A stretch of 64,000 nt of DNA. Source: Flavobacterium sp. N1994. Lineage in GTDB: Bacteria; Bacteroidota; Bacteroidia; Flavobacteriales; Flavobacteriaceae. This document shows, piece by piece, positions 28,933-36,790 of this stretch (position 1 is its first letter; each line of letters starts with the position of its first letter). The notes below the pieces were generated by a model. It worked only from the letters and a program-made list of their open reading frames with translations. It did not search any database and had not been told where the DNA came from. A program made the position numbers and the translations under genes. Where the stretch lies: the NCBI RefSeq assembly GCF_025947145.1, contig NZ_CP109999.1, positions 1,488,001 to 1,552,000 of the forward strand, in the 5' to 3' direction.

Positions 28933-30058
28933 TTAATTTAAAATTTTTAGCTCTGTATTGATTGATTGGTTTTTCATAAAAAGTATACATAAGATAACTC
29001 AATCCAACGGTAACTAGCAAATACAAAAGAGCAAAACCATTTAACTGCCAAAGACTAAAATTCTTGGTATCTATAAAATATTTCATCAAGAAAAGCACCA
29101 AACTGTAATGCAGCAAATAAATAGAATAGGAAATATTACAGATAAATAGAATGGCATTAGCTATCCTTTTTGACTTCATCTCCCAACTCAATAAAAAAGG
29201 GATAAACATACAAATCATTAAGGAAACCAATGGCAGACAACAGATATTCCAAAACCAAGCCGCGTTACTTAATCGCAATTTTAAAACAACGATAGATAGT
29301 ATCAATACAAGGAACAACATAATTCCTGATGCAAAAAACAACTTTCTTTTAGCTACCATAAAATCATTGTAGTAATAGTTGAAATACCCGAAAAGAACTC
29401 CAATCAAAACCGAATCAATCCTATAAATCACAACAGAACGAATCTCAAAACTCCATAGTTTTAAATCTAAATTAGCGGAATGTAAATTATAATATGTTTT
29501 GGCAACAAAGGTCAAAATGATAAGACCAAAAACAACACTTAAGAAAAGAACTTTCTTAGAGGCATTAACAACTAATTTAGCTGAAATTACCAATAAGAAC
29601 ACTGCAAATATATAACCCATTTCTTTTACGGGTAAACTCCAAGATTCTGGAAAAAAGGCTGGGATTGGCGTTGCGAAATTCTGAATCAGTAAAAGGTATT
29701 TCCAAACTTGAGCAACCGAAAATCCAAATATCAAATAAACAATCGTGAGTATAAAAACGACCAAATAATAGCTTGGCAAAACCCGCATTAACCTTCGGGA
29801 AACAAACAGAAGAGCATCTTTTACACCATAATTTTCATGGAGAAACTGTTTGAAAAGTATCCCTCCTATTAAAAATCCGCTTAAGACAATGAATAATTCA
29901 ACACCTAAAAAACCACTGGCGTCTTGCAATCTGCCAAAAAGAGAAGTGGAATTATAAATCCATGAGCAATGCGAAAACAACAACAAACTTATAGAAAGTG
30001 CTCTTAAAAAATCCAATCCAAAAAATCTTTTTGCACTGATTTGTTTTCTATCGTTCAT
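28922..30058 (-). CDS. Acyltransferase 3 family membrane protein (OafA/YrhL-like), copy 1
   Basis: 378 aa from the ATG at 30058; a TTG seven codons upstream is also possible but adds nothing to the domain. It carries FGLDFLRALSISLLLFSHC, VLSGFLIGGIL and FFPESWSLPVKEMGY. It is clearly a tandem paralogue of the downstream gene, with the same length and order of membrane segments, and both appear intact. Its start lies only 23 nt from the start of the divergent gene at 30082. Confidence 0.87.
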   Translation of the reverse strand: MNDRKQISAKRFFGLDFLRALSISLLLFSHCSWIYNSTSLFGRLQDASGFLGVELFIVLSGFLIGGILFKQFLHENYGVKDALLFVSRRLMRVLPSYYLVVFILTIVYLIFGFSVAQVWKYLLLIQNFATPIPAFFPESWSLPVKEMGYIFAVFLLVISAKLVVNASKKVLFLSVVFGLIILTFVAKTYYNLHSANLDLKLWSFEIRSVVIYRIDSVLIGVLFGYFNYYYNDFMVAKRKLFFASGIMLFLVLILSIVVLKLRLSNAAWFWNICCLPLVSLMICMFIPFLLSWEMKSKRIANAILFICNISYSIYLLHYSLVLFLMKYFIDTKNFSLWQLNGFALLYLLVTVGLSYLMYTFYEKPINQYRAKNFKLNEK

Positions 30059-30075
30059 ATAAAAATGTAATTTTG
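30045..30075 (+). promoter_or_regulatory. Putative promoter of the divergent copper-enzyme-like gene
   Basis: TAATTTTG at 30068-30075 is an exact TAnnTTTG match; TTTC at 30045-30048 is a near -33 element with a 19-nt spacer. It ends 6 nt before the ATG at 30082, implying a leaderless or very short-leader mRNA. Confidence 0.42.
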
Positions 30076-30081
30076 ACAATC

Positions 30082-31215
30082 ATGAGAAAATCAAAGATAT
30101 ATAAAATTTTAGGAGTTCTACTTTTGTTGGGATGTATAGGGGGTGGAATTTGGTATGGGCAATTGCCTAATCGACATAAAGCTATTGTTAAATCCTTCTT
30201 ATTTGAAAAACTTGGGATTGTAAATCCAAATTGGAAAGTCGAAAACAAATCGGAAACCTATAAAATGATTTCGCCTGAGTTTTATATTGACGGCATATAC
30301 AAATCGATGGAAGGTCCGAAGTCTTCAAATTATGTACAGCTTTCTCAAGACTCAACAGTACTTTGGCTTACAGGTTTTCATGTCAAAGCCTTGGATTCAA
30401 AATCATTGAAAACTATTTCAAAGGACTTTATTTGTCATACCAATGTCGATTTTAATGATGTAAATTATTATAGTTCCTTTCATTTGCAAAAAAGAATCGG
30501 AACACAATATCCTAGGTTGACTTCGCTTTCTCATGGTATGGAAGATTTTAGTTTTCCTGCTGGTTATGGCGTTCCCATGAAAGGAAATCAATTGCTTTAT
30601 GTAACTACTGAATCCTTAAATCATAACCTCCCTGATGCCAATTTTTGGATGCGTCATGAAGTCGATATTAATTATTCGAAAGCCAAAAACTTAAGGCCGT
30701 TGATGAGTAGAACAGCTTTTATCATGTTACCTTTTAATCAATCAGACCCTTATAAATCGCCACTTGATCTAGGCACTAATCAATGCATTCCTGTTGAAAC
30801 TAAGAATCACACTTATGATGATGGACATGGCAATAAACTTTCTGGACATTGGGTAATCCCTATTGGCAAAAATACTTATCACAGTTCGGTAAACCAGCAA
30901 TTACAGATTCAGGATAGTTTGCGTTTGCATGCCGCTGCGCTTCATGTTCACCCTTTTGCAACTCAAATAACCTTATTTGATAAAACAACAAACAAACCTA
31001 TTTTCACTAGTAAAATTGTAAATCATAAAGGTACAATAGGACTAACGAGTATAGAACCTTTCTCCTCCGAAGAAGGGATTTGGTTATACAAAAATCATGA
31101 TTATGAAATTGTATTAGAAGTTGATAACACTTCCCAAATACAACAAGATATGATGGGAAGTATGTTTTTATTTTTTTACGATAAGGAATTGGATGATATA
31201 CTTCAAAAGAAGTAA
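30082..31215 (+). CDS. Membrane-anchored His-rich protein, possible type II copper monooxygenase-like fold
   Basis: 377 aa from the ATG at 30082 (a TTG three codons upstream is less likely). An N-terminal membrane helix (about residues 4-26) is followed by a periplasmic domain. Visible features are H100 in TGFHVKA, H119 in ICHTNVD, H151 in LSHGMED, the H288-V-H290 pair in ALHVHPFATQ, and M357 in QQDMMGSMFLFFY. The C-terminal HxH plus Met order recalls the CuM site of peptidylglycine alpha-hydroxylating and dopamine beta-monooxygenases, and the spacing is compatible. This is a distant resemblance judged by eye. If wrong, it is simply an unknown membrane-anchored protein. It is divergent from the acyltransferases. 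Confidence 0.55.
   Translation: MRKSKIYKILGVLLLLGCIGGGIWYGQLPNRHKAIVKSFLFEKLGIVNPNWKVENKSETYKMISPEFYIDGIYKSMEGPKSSNYVQLSQDSTVLWLTGFHVKALDSKSLKTISKDFICHTNVDFNDVNYYSSFHLQKRIGTQYPRLTSLSHGMEDFSFPAGYGVPMKGNQLLYVTTESLNHNLPDANFWMRHEVDINYSKAKNLRPLMSRTAFIMLPFNQSDPYKSPLDLGTNQCIPVETKNHTYDDGHGNKLSGHWVIPIGKNTYHSSVNQQLQIQDSLRLHAAALHVHPFATQITLFDKTTNKPIFTSKIVNHKGTIGLTSIEPFSSEEGIWLYKNHDYEIVLEVDNTSQIQQDMMGSMFLFFYDKELDDILQKK
30092..30099 (-). promoter_or_regulatory. Putative -7 element of the acyltransferase pair
   Basis: On the minus strand TATCTTTG matches TAnnTTTG. It lies inside the first codons of the divergent gene and 33 nt upstream of the ATG at 30058, so the two transcripts would overlap at their 5' ends. 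No clear -33 element. Confidence 0.35.
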
Positions 31216-31242
31216 AACGACTTAAAAAAATTAATACGGATG

Positions 31243-31288
31243 AACCGTTTAGTTTATGCCTATAAACTAAACGGTTTAAAGGCATAAA
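31243..31288. other. Nested competing hairpins between convergent genes
   Basis: AACCGTTTAGTTTA (31243-31256) pairs perfectly with TAAACTAAACGGTT (31263-31276) over a 6-nt loop. Part of the same arm, TTTATGCC (31253-31260), can instead pair with GGCATAAA (31281-31288). There is no adjacent T-run, so it is not a classic terminator, but its position between convergent ends suggests a transcript-end structure. Confidence 0.6.
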
Positions 31289-31342
31289 CGGAAAAAAGTA
31301 TACTTATCATTAAAAAACTGTTGAAAAACTACTTCAAAGAAA

Positions 31343-32296
31343 TTAAAGTAACTTGTCAATAATCATTTCTTCGGTAATTCCTTCAGCGTCAGCTTTGTAG
31401 TTTTTGATGATTCTGTGACGCAAAATTCCAGTAGCTACTGCTTTTACATCTTCAATATCGGGAGAAAACTTTCCGTTGAAAGCAGCATTGGCTTTAGCCG
31501 CTAAAATTAAGTTTTGAGAAGCCCTTGGACCTGCTCCCCAATCTAAATAATTCTTAATATAATCATTGGATAACGGATTGTTTGGTCTTGTCTTGCTAAC
31601 CAAAGTAACCGCATATTCAATTACATTATCTGCCACAGGAACTCGACGAATCAATTGTTGGAAATCGATAATTTCCTGAGCAGAAAACAATGGATTGATT
31701 ACTGGTTTATTATCTGAAGTGGTGCTTTTTACTACTTGAACTTCTTCTTGATAAGAAGGATAATCCAATTTTATAGCAAACATAAAACGGTCTAATTGTG
31801 CTTCTGGTAAAGGATAAGTTCCTTCTTGCTCAATTGGGTTTTGAGTGGCCAAAACAAAATAAGGTAAATCTAATTTATAGTTTTGACCGGCAATAGTTAC
31901 CGAACGTTCTTGCATGGCTTCTAGTAAGGCAGCTTGCGTTTTTGGTGGTGTTCTATTGATCTCATCGGCCAAAATGATATTGGCAAAAATAGGTCCTTTT
32001 ATAAATTTAAATTGACGGCTTTCATCTAAAATTTCACTTCCCAAGATATCCGAAGGCATCAAATCTGGGGTGAATTGTATTCTTTTAAAATCTAAACCTA
32101 ATGCTTGGGAAATGGTATTTACCATCAAGGTTTTAGCCAAACCTGGAACACCAACTAAAAGAGCATGTCCTCCAGAAAAGATGCTAAGTAAAATTTGATC
32201 CACTACATCGTCTTGACCTACGATAATCTTGGCAATTTCTTTTTTAAGTTCTGTTCTTTTTTGAACTAAATTTTGAATAGCAGTAACGTCCGACAT
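31343..32296 (-). CDS. moxR: MoxR-family AAA+ ATPase
   Basis: A 317-aa MoxR chaperone-type ATPase. Walker A is GVPGLAKT (49-56), Walker B is LADEIN (109-114), followed by RTPPKTQAALLEAMQE and the sensor region VLATQNPIEQEGTYPLPEAQLDRF. MoxR ATPases usually work with VWA-domain and DUF58 proteins in metal insertion or envelope assembly. Here it is last in an operon of SurA-type isomerases and no VWA gene lies downstream, so its partner must be elsewhere. Confidence 0.93.
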   Translation of the reverse strand: MSDVTAIQNLVQKRTELKKEIAKIIVGQDDVVDQILLSIFSGGHALLVGVPGLAKTLMVNTISQALGLDFKRIQFTPDLMPSDILGSEILDESRQFKFIKGPIFANIILADEINRTPPKTQAALLEAMQERSVTIAGQNYKLDLPYFVLATQNPIEQEGTYPLPEAQLDRFMFAIKLDYPSYQEEVQVVKSTTSDNKPVINPLFSAQEIIDFQQLIRRVPVADNVIEYAVTLVSKTRPNNPLSNDYIKNYLDWGAGPRASQNLILAAKANAAFNGKFSPDIEDVKAVATGILRHRIIKNYKADAEGITEEMIIDKLL

Positions 32297-32338
32297 ATGG
32301 TATTAGATTTTAAATTGTATTGATATTATAAACTTAAA

Positions 32339-33745
32339 CTACTTTTTGATCCAATTATTGGCAAATACACAATCTCTATATTCCCCATTTATTTTAATGT
32401 AAGTTTCTTTGATTTTTTCATCTGTCCACTTAGCAATGGCTTTGATTTGTTTTTCTTTTAAAGCCAAATCTTTAATTTTAATATAATCCTTAGCGTAATC
32501 AGCAGTATGCTCATTGATTCTATTCGTAACAGTAATGATTTTATATTTTTTACCGCTTCTTGGATCATCATCTAAAATAGGAGAAGTAATGGCATTGTCT
32601 TTTAAATTAGAAACTTCACTATACAAACTTGGATCCATTTTGGTTAATTCGAAGTGAGTATCTTGAGTTTTAGGATTAATCAAAACACCACCGTTAGCAC
32701 GTGTTTCTTTTTCATCAGACAAAGTTCTAGCCGCCTCTGCAAAAGTAATTTCACCGTTTTCAATTCGTTTTTTAATTCCAATAATTTTTTCTTTAGCATC
32801 TTTTAAAGCTTGATCAGATACTTTAGGCATCATCAAAATATGTCTTAATTCCACCTCTTGTCCTTTGATTTTTTCTACCATAATAATATGATATCCAAAT
32901 TCCGTTTCAAATGGCTCTGAAATTTCTCCTTCGCCAAGACTAAAGGCAACATCTTTAAATTCTTTTACAAATTGCGTTTTTCTGTTAATTTTATAGAACC
33001 CACCTGAAGAGGCTGAACCTCTATCGTCTGAATAAATAACAGCTCTAGTTTTAAAACTTGAACCGGCCAATACCTCAGCCTTTATTTCTTTCAATCTGGT
33101 AATTACTCTTTGTTTTTCTTCCTCTGATATTTTGGGAGAAACTACGATTTGAGCCACTTCCATTTCAGCACCAAAAACTGGCAATTCACTTTCTGGGATA
33201 GCTTTAAAGAAATTACGCGTTTCTTCTGGTGTGATGGATACGCCATCAATCACTTTCTTTTGCATTTCACCTGTTAGTTTATTCGTTTTGATAATATCGA
33301 ACAACTCGTTTTTGAATTCCTCTTCCGTATTTTTCTTAAAGTATTTCACCACTTTCTCCATAGAACCAAGTTGCTCAACCATATAATTCACTTGCTCCGC
33401 CATTTTTTCTTTGACTTCTTCATCTTTTACAATGATACTATCTTGAACCGCTTGATGCGCATACAATTTGTCTTCCAATAATTTTCCCAGCATTTGACAA
33501 CGAGTAATATCTTTTATAGAATTCCCTTGACTTGATAATTCCAAATAAGATTTATCAATATCGGAATCCAAGATGATATAGTCTCCAACAGTTGCAATAA
33601 CACCATCCACTTTTTGCTTTTTAAAACTAGTAGCTATAGGTTTTGTTTTTACCGTATCTTTAATAATTTCTTGAGCATTGGCAAAACATACCGTGCAAAA
33701 AATGGCAATTATTGCTACAGTAAGTTTGCTATTTATATATTTCAT
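32339..33745 (-). CDS. SurA-like periplasmic peptidyl-prolyl isomerase with two PpiC-type domains
   Basis: 468 aa from the ATG at 33745, which gives the signal peptide KLTVAIIAIFCTVCFANAQ; in-frame ATGs further upstream lie inside the preceding gene. A SurA N-terminal region (VDGVIATVGDYIILDSDIDKSYLE) is followed by two parvulin domains; the first contains SSGGFYKINRK and FETEFGYHIIMVEK, the second starts at ELRHILMMP. It is probably a chaperone for outer-membrane proteins. The start overlaps the upstream gene by 17 nt. Confidence 0.92.
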   Translation of the reverse strand: MKYINSKLTVAIIAIFCTVCFANAQEIIKDTVKTKPIATSFKKQKVDGVIATVGDYIILDSDIDKSYLELSSQGNSIKDITRCQMLGKLLEDKLYAHQAVQDSIIVKDEEVKEKMAEQVNYMVEQLGSMEKVVKYFKKNTEEEFKNELFDIIKTNKLTGEMQKKVIDGVSITPEETRNFFKAIPESELPVFGAEMEVAQIVVSPKISEEEKQRVITRLKEIKAEVLAGSSFKTRAVIYSDDRGSASSGGFYKINRKTQFVKEFKDVAFSLGEGEISEPFETEFGYHIIMVEKIKGQEVELRHILMMPKVSDQALKDAKEKIIGIKKRIENGEITFAEAARTLSDEKETRANGGVLINPKTQDTHFELTKMDPSLYSEVSNLKDNAITSPILDDDPRSGKKYKIITVTNRINEHTADYAKDYIKIKDLALKEKQIKAIAKWTDEKIKETYIKINGEYRDCVFANNWIKK

Positions 33746-34574
33746 AATCATTGTTTTTAATGGCATCATTAGTGATATCTTTTTCAAATTTTTTAATCAA
33801 TTCTAATTTTCGTTTGTTCAGTAGAACTTCTTTTAATGTTGGTTTTATATATTCAAATGGACTGATTTGATTTTTATCAATCACATTGGTAATTTTTACT
33901 AGATAAACATCGTTTTTATCATTTTTTTCAATTCTTTTCCCAGCAATGATGTACTCATCTCTATTGTCTGGTGTAATAAAAGGCAATTTAGTGTAGACTT
34001 GACTCATATCAACCCAAACCGTATCATTCATAGCAAAACTCTTGCATTGTAACGCGTAGGTCTTCCAAAAGTTTTTGTCGTTTTTAGAATAATCAAAAAA
34101 CTTACTTCTTATGGTTTCGAAACGTGGATTCTCTTTTGATAGATTGATAAATCGTAATCGGACTAAGGAACCGTTGGTTTTGAAATTTTCTTTGTTTTCG
34201 TTATAATATTTTTTTAACTCTAATTCGCTAACAACTGTGTCAACGGTATTCTTTACTACATCTTCTATGTAAGCTCTAGTATATAAATCAACCTTATACT
34301 GTTTTATTAAGGCATTATATGTTGCTTTTTTAGTATCACTGAGATTTCTTTCTGCGGCATCAATTAATAATTTCTGACTAGCCCATCTATCAATAAAATC
34401 CCTAACTAAAAGTATACTATCTTCTTTGGATGTCCCAGCTGGAACTAAAGTGGCAACATCACTTTTGTACAAATAACTTTTTCCTACTCTAGCAATGGAT
34501 TGTGACTTTTGTTGGGGTTTAAAATAATTACAAGAGCAAATCATTAAAAAAATCAGGAAGAAACTATTTCTCAT
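33729..34574 (-). CDS. SurA-N-terminal-like lipoprotein without a clear parvulin domain
   Basis: A 281-aa predicted lipoprotein: FFLIFLMICSCNYF gives a lipobox-like cysteine near residue 13-15. The next part (SIARVGKSYLYKSDVATLV, then RDFIDRWASQKLLIDAAERN) resembles the SurA/PrsA N-terminal chaperone region. The C-terminal half lacks the conserved GGxLG and FGYH motifs of parvulins, so isomerase activity is unlikely. It lies between two SurA-type genes, overlapping one and 3 nt from the other, so it is probably part of the same chaperone system. Confidence 0.8.
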   Translation of the reverse strand: MRNSFFLIFLMICSCNYFKPQQKSQSIARVGKSYLYKSDVATLVPAGTSKEDSILLVRDFIDRWASQKLLIDAAERNLSDTKKATYNALIKQYKVDLYTRAYIEDVVKNTVDTVVSELELKKYYNENKENFKTNGSLVRLRFINLSKENPRFETIRSKFFDYSKNDKNFWKTYALQCKSFAMNDTVWVDMSQVYTKLPFITPDNRDEYIIAGKRIEKNDKNDVYLVKITNVIDKNQISPFEYIKPTLKEVLLNKRKLELIKKFEKDITNDAIKNNDYEIYK

Positions 34575-34577
34575 TTC

Positions 34578-36539
34578 CTATTGCAACTGTTTCTTTAAGC
34601 GATCAAAAACGTCTCTATTGATTTTAACGGTAAATTCTTGCTTCAAATCATCAACCCATCTTTGTTCTAAATATTGTTGATAATCATTGACAATTTTCCC
34701 TTTGCATTCCTCGAGACTCTTTACGGTTTCGGGGATTACCTTTTCTACATTGGTTACAAAATAATATTCGCCTTCTTTAAAAACATCCGAAACACCAACG
34801 TCGTATTTCATCGTTTTTGGCAAAGCATCACTTCCTTCTTCAAAGGCACCACTATTCGTCATTATGTTGACAACATTATCAACATTCAATTTATTTTTTA
34901 TGGTTTCAGGTTCTTCCCCTTTTTTCAAAAGAGCTTGGGCTTTTTTTATGATATCTTGTTTAGTAGAGGAAGCAACCGTTACATCTACTCTCTTTTTCCA
35001 CATGTGTTCCATTTTATGAGCATCGTAAAACGCTTTTAAACCAAGAGTGTCGGTTTTAGCACGTTCCCAAATTTCTTTTTCCATTAGGTCAAAAAGCAAC
35101 AATCCATCACGATATTCATCCATAACATTGGCAAAATCAGGAAATTCAGTTTCTAAATTTTCATCATAATAAGCTTTCAATTGCTCATCTAAAAAATTAG
35201 TATACAAAACATCCATTAATTTTGATAATGGTTTAACTTTTAGTTCTGCCTTTTGTTGTTTATCTACAAAATCTAAAAACGCTGTTCCATCAATTTTCTT
35301 TGCATTGATAGTTAAAAGTGGTGTTGTGTAGGTTTTAGCATTTTCAGGAAGTACCCATTTCGAATCATAAAAATCGTTGGTTACCAATTTAGATAGAATG
35401 GCAAATTGCTTGTTATCTCTTTTGTAAGAGTATTTGTTTCTCAATTTCTCATTGAGTTTTTCAGTTATTTTTTTTGATCTATCGTCTTTCCCTATTTTAG
35501 TCTCTAACTCTGCTTTCATTTCATCCAATGTTTTTATTGGATGTTTTTCAATTAACTTAATGATGTGCCAGCCAAATTGTGATTGAAAAGGTTTTGATAT
35601 ATCTCCCGCTTTTTCAAGAGAGAAAGCAACATTTTCAAACTCTTCAGAACTTAATTGTCCAGACCCAAATTTATTTAAGACTCCCCCTTTAGAAGATGAG
35701 GATTTGTCTTCAGAAAATTGCTTTGCTAAATCTTCAAATTTCTCGCCTTGTTGAATTTTTTTATAGATATCGTTAATAGTGGTTTTAGCATCTTTACCTG
35801 TTTCCTCAGGTTTTGGATTTAAAATCATGATATGAGCCACAGTAAGTTCTCCACGATTGGGTCTAACATCATTAATTTTTAAAATATGATACCCAAAACG
35901 CGTTCTGATTATTTTTGAGATGCTTCCTTTTGGTGTTGTATAAGCGGCATTTTCAAATGGATACACCATTCTAAAAGCGGTGAAATACCCTAAATCTCCT
36001 TTGTTATCTTTAGCAGAAGGATCCTCTGAATACTGTACTGCTAGATCGTCAAAGTTATCTCCAGCTTTAGCTTTTCTACTAATGTCTTCTATTTTTTTAT
36101 AGGCTTTTAAGGTGTCTTCTGGCGAAGCATTTTCATCGACTAAAATAAGAATATGGGATGCTCTAATTTCTTTTTGAAGTCTATTATAACCTTCCTCAAT
36201 AAGTTCTTGAGTCACTTTAGTGTCGTTAAAATAGTTTTTTGCTAATTGCGAACGGTAAGTTTTTAATTCATTTTGGTAGGACTTCCCATTTTGCAAACCT
36301 AATTTATAAGCTTTATTAACTTTCAATTTATAGCCTACAAACAATTCTAAATATTGATTCAAATCCTTCTGAGAATCGTCCTTGACTAAATCTAGATTCT
36401 TTTTATAAATCCTTGAAAATTCATCTGTGTAGTAGGGTTTATTATTAATGGTAAACAAAACTTCTTTAGAATTATTTTGTGCTAAACCGATTGCTGAGAC
36501 TAAAAATAGCAACCCTAAAAAAAACTTATTCAATTTCAT
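34578..36539 (-). CDS. Peptidyl-prolyl isomerase with two parvulin domains and a long C-terminal region
   Basis: A 653-aa exported protein with the signal sequence KFFLGLLFLVSAIGLAQ. A SurA-like N-terminal domain is followed by parvulin 1 (SHILILVDENASP to RFGYHILKINDV, about residues 125-225) and parvulin 2 (AHIMILNPKPEE to QFGWHIIKLIEK, about 235-340). The remaining 300 residues resemble a degenerate chaperone/isomerase region. It is first in the four-gene operon ending in MoxR. Likely role: folding or delivery of outer-membrane and secreted proteins in the periplasm. Confidence 0.92.
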   Translation of the reverse strand: MKLNKFFLGLLFLVSAIGLAQNNSKEVLFTINNKPYYTDEFSRIYKKNLDLVKDDSQKDLNQYLELFVGYKLKVNKAYKLGLQNGKSYQNELKTYRSQLAKNYFNDTKVTQELIEEGYNRLQKEIRASHILILVDENASPEDTLKAYKKIEDISRKAKAGDNFDDLAVQYSEDPSAKDNKGDLGYFTAFRMVYPFENAAYTTPKGSISKIIRTRFGYHILKINDVRPNRGELTVAHIMILNPKPEETGKDAKTTINDIYKKIQQGEKFEDLAKQFSEDKSSSSKGGVLNKFGSGQLSSEEFENVAFSLEKAGDISKPFQSQFGWHIIKLIEKHPIKTLDEMKAELETKIGKDDRSKKITEKLNEKLRNKYSYKRDNKQFAILSKLVTNDFYDSKWVLPENAKTYTTPLLTINAKKIDGTAFLDFVDKQQKAELKVKPLSKLMDVLYTNFLDEQLKAYYDENLETEFPDFANVMDEYRDGLLLFDLMEKEIWERAKTDTLGLKAFYDAHKMEHMWKKRVDVTVASSTKQDIIKKAQALLKKGEEPETIKNKLNVDNVVNIMTNSGAFEEGSDALPKTMKYDVGVSDVFKEGEYYFVTNVEKVIPETVKSLEECKGKIVNDYQQYLEQRWVDDLKQEFTVKINRDVFDRLKKQLQ

Positions 36540-36772
36540 ACTGATTAAAATTTCTATAAAATTTACAATTAAACCTTATGTTCATTGACTTCCCTAAATA
36601 GTTTAGAATAGCAACGTAACAATCAACAAAAATAACAATTCAAACACATTATCCAACTATCACACCTAGTATTAACAAAATTTTATTAACACTGTTCAGA
36701 GTACAATTAACTAATGCCAAATTTGAAATCAAAACCATGTCAAAATAATCAGTAAATAATAGTATTTTTGCA

Positions 36773-36780
36773 ACCAATTT
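36773..36780 (+). promoter_or_regulatory. Putative prfC -7 element
   Basis: TATTTTTG fits TAnnTTTG and ends 10 nt before the prfC ATG. No convincing -33 element. Confidence 0.45.
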
Positions 36781-36790
36781 ATCAAAAATT

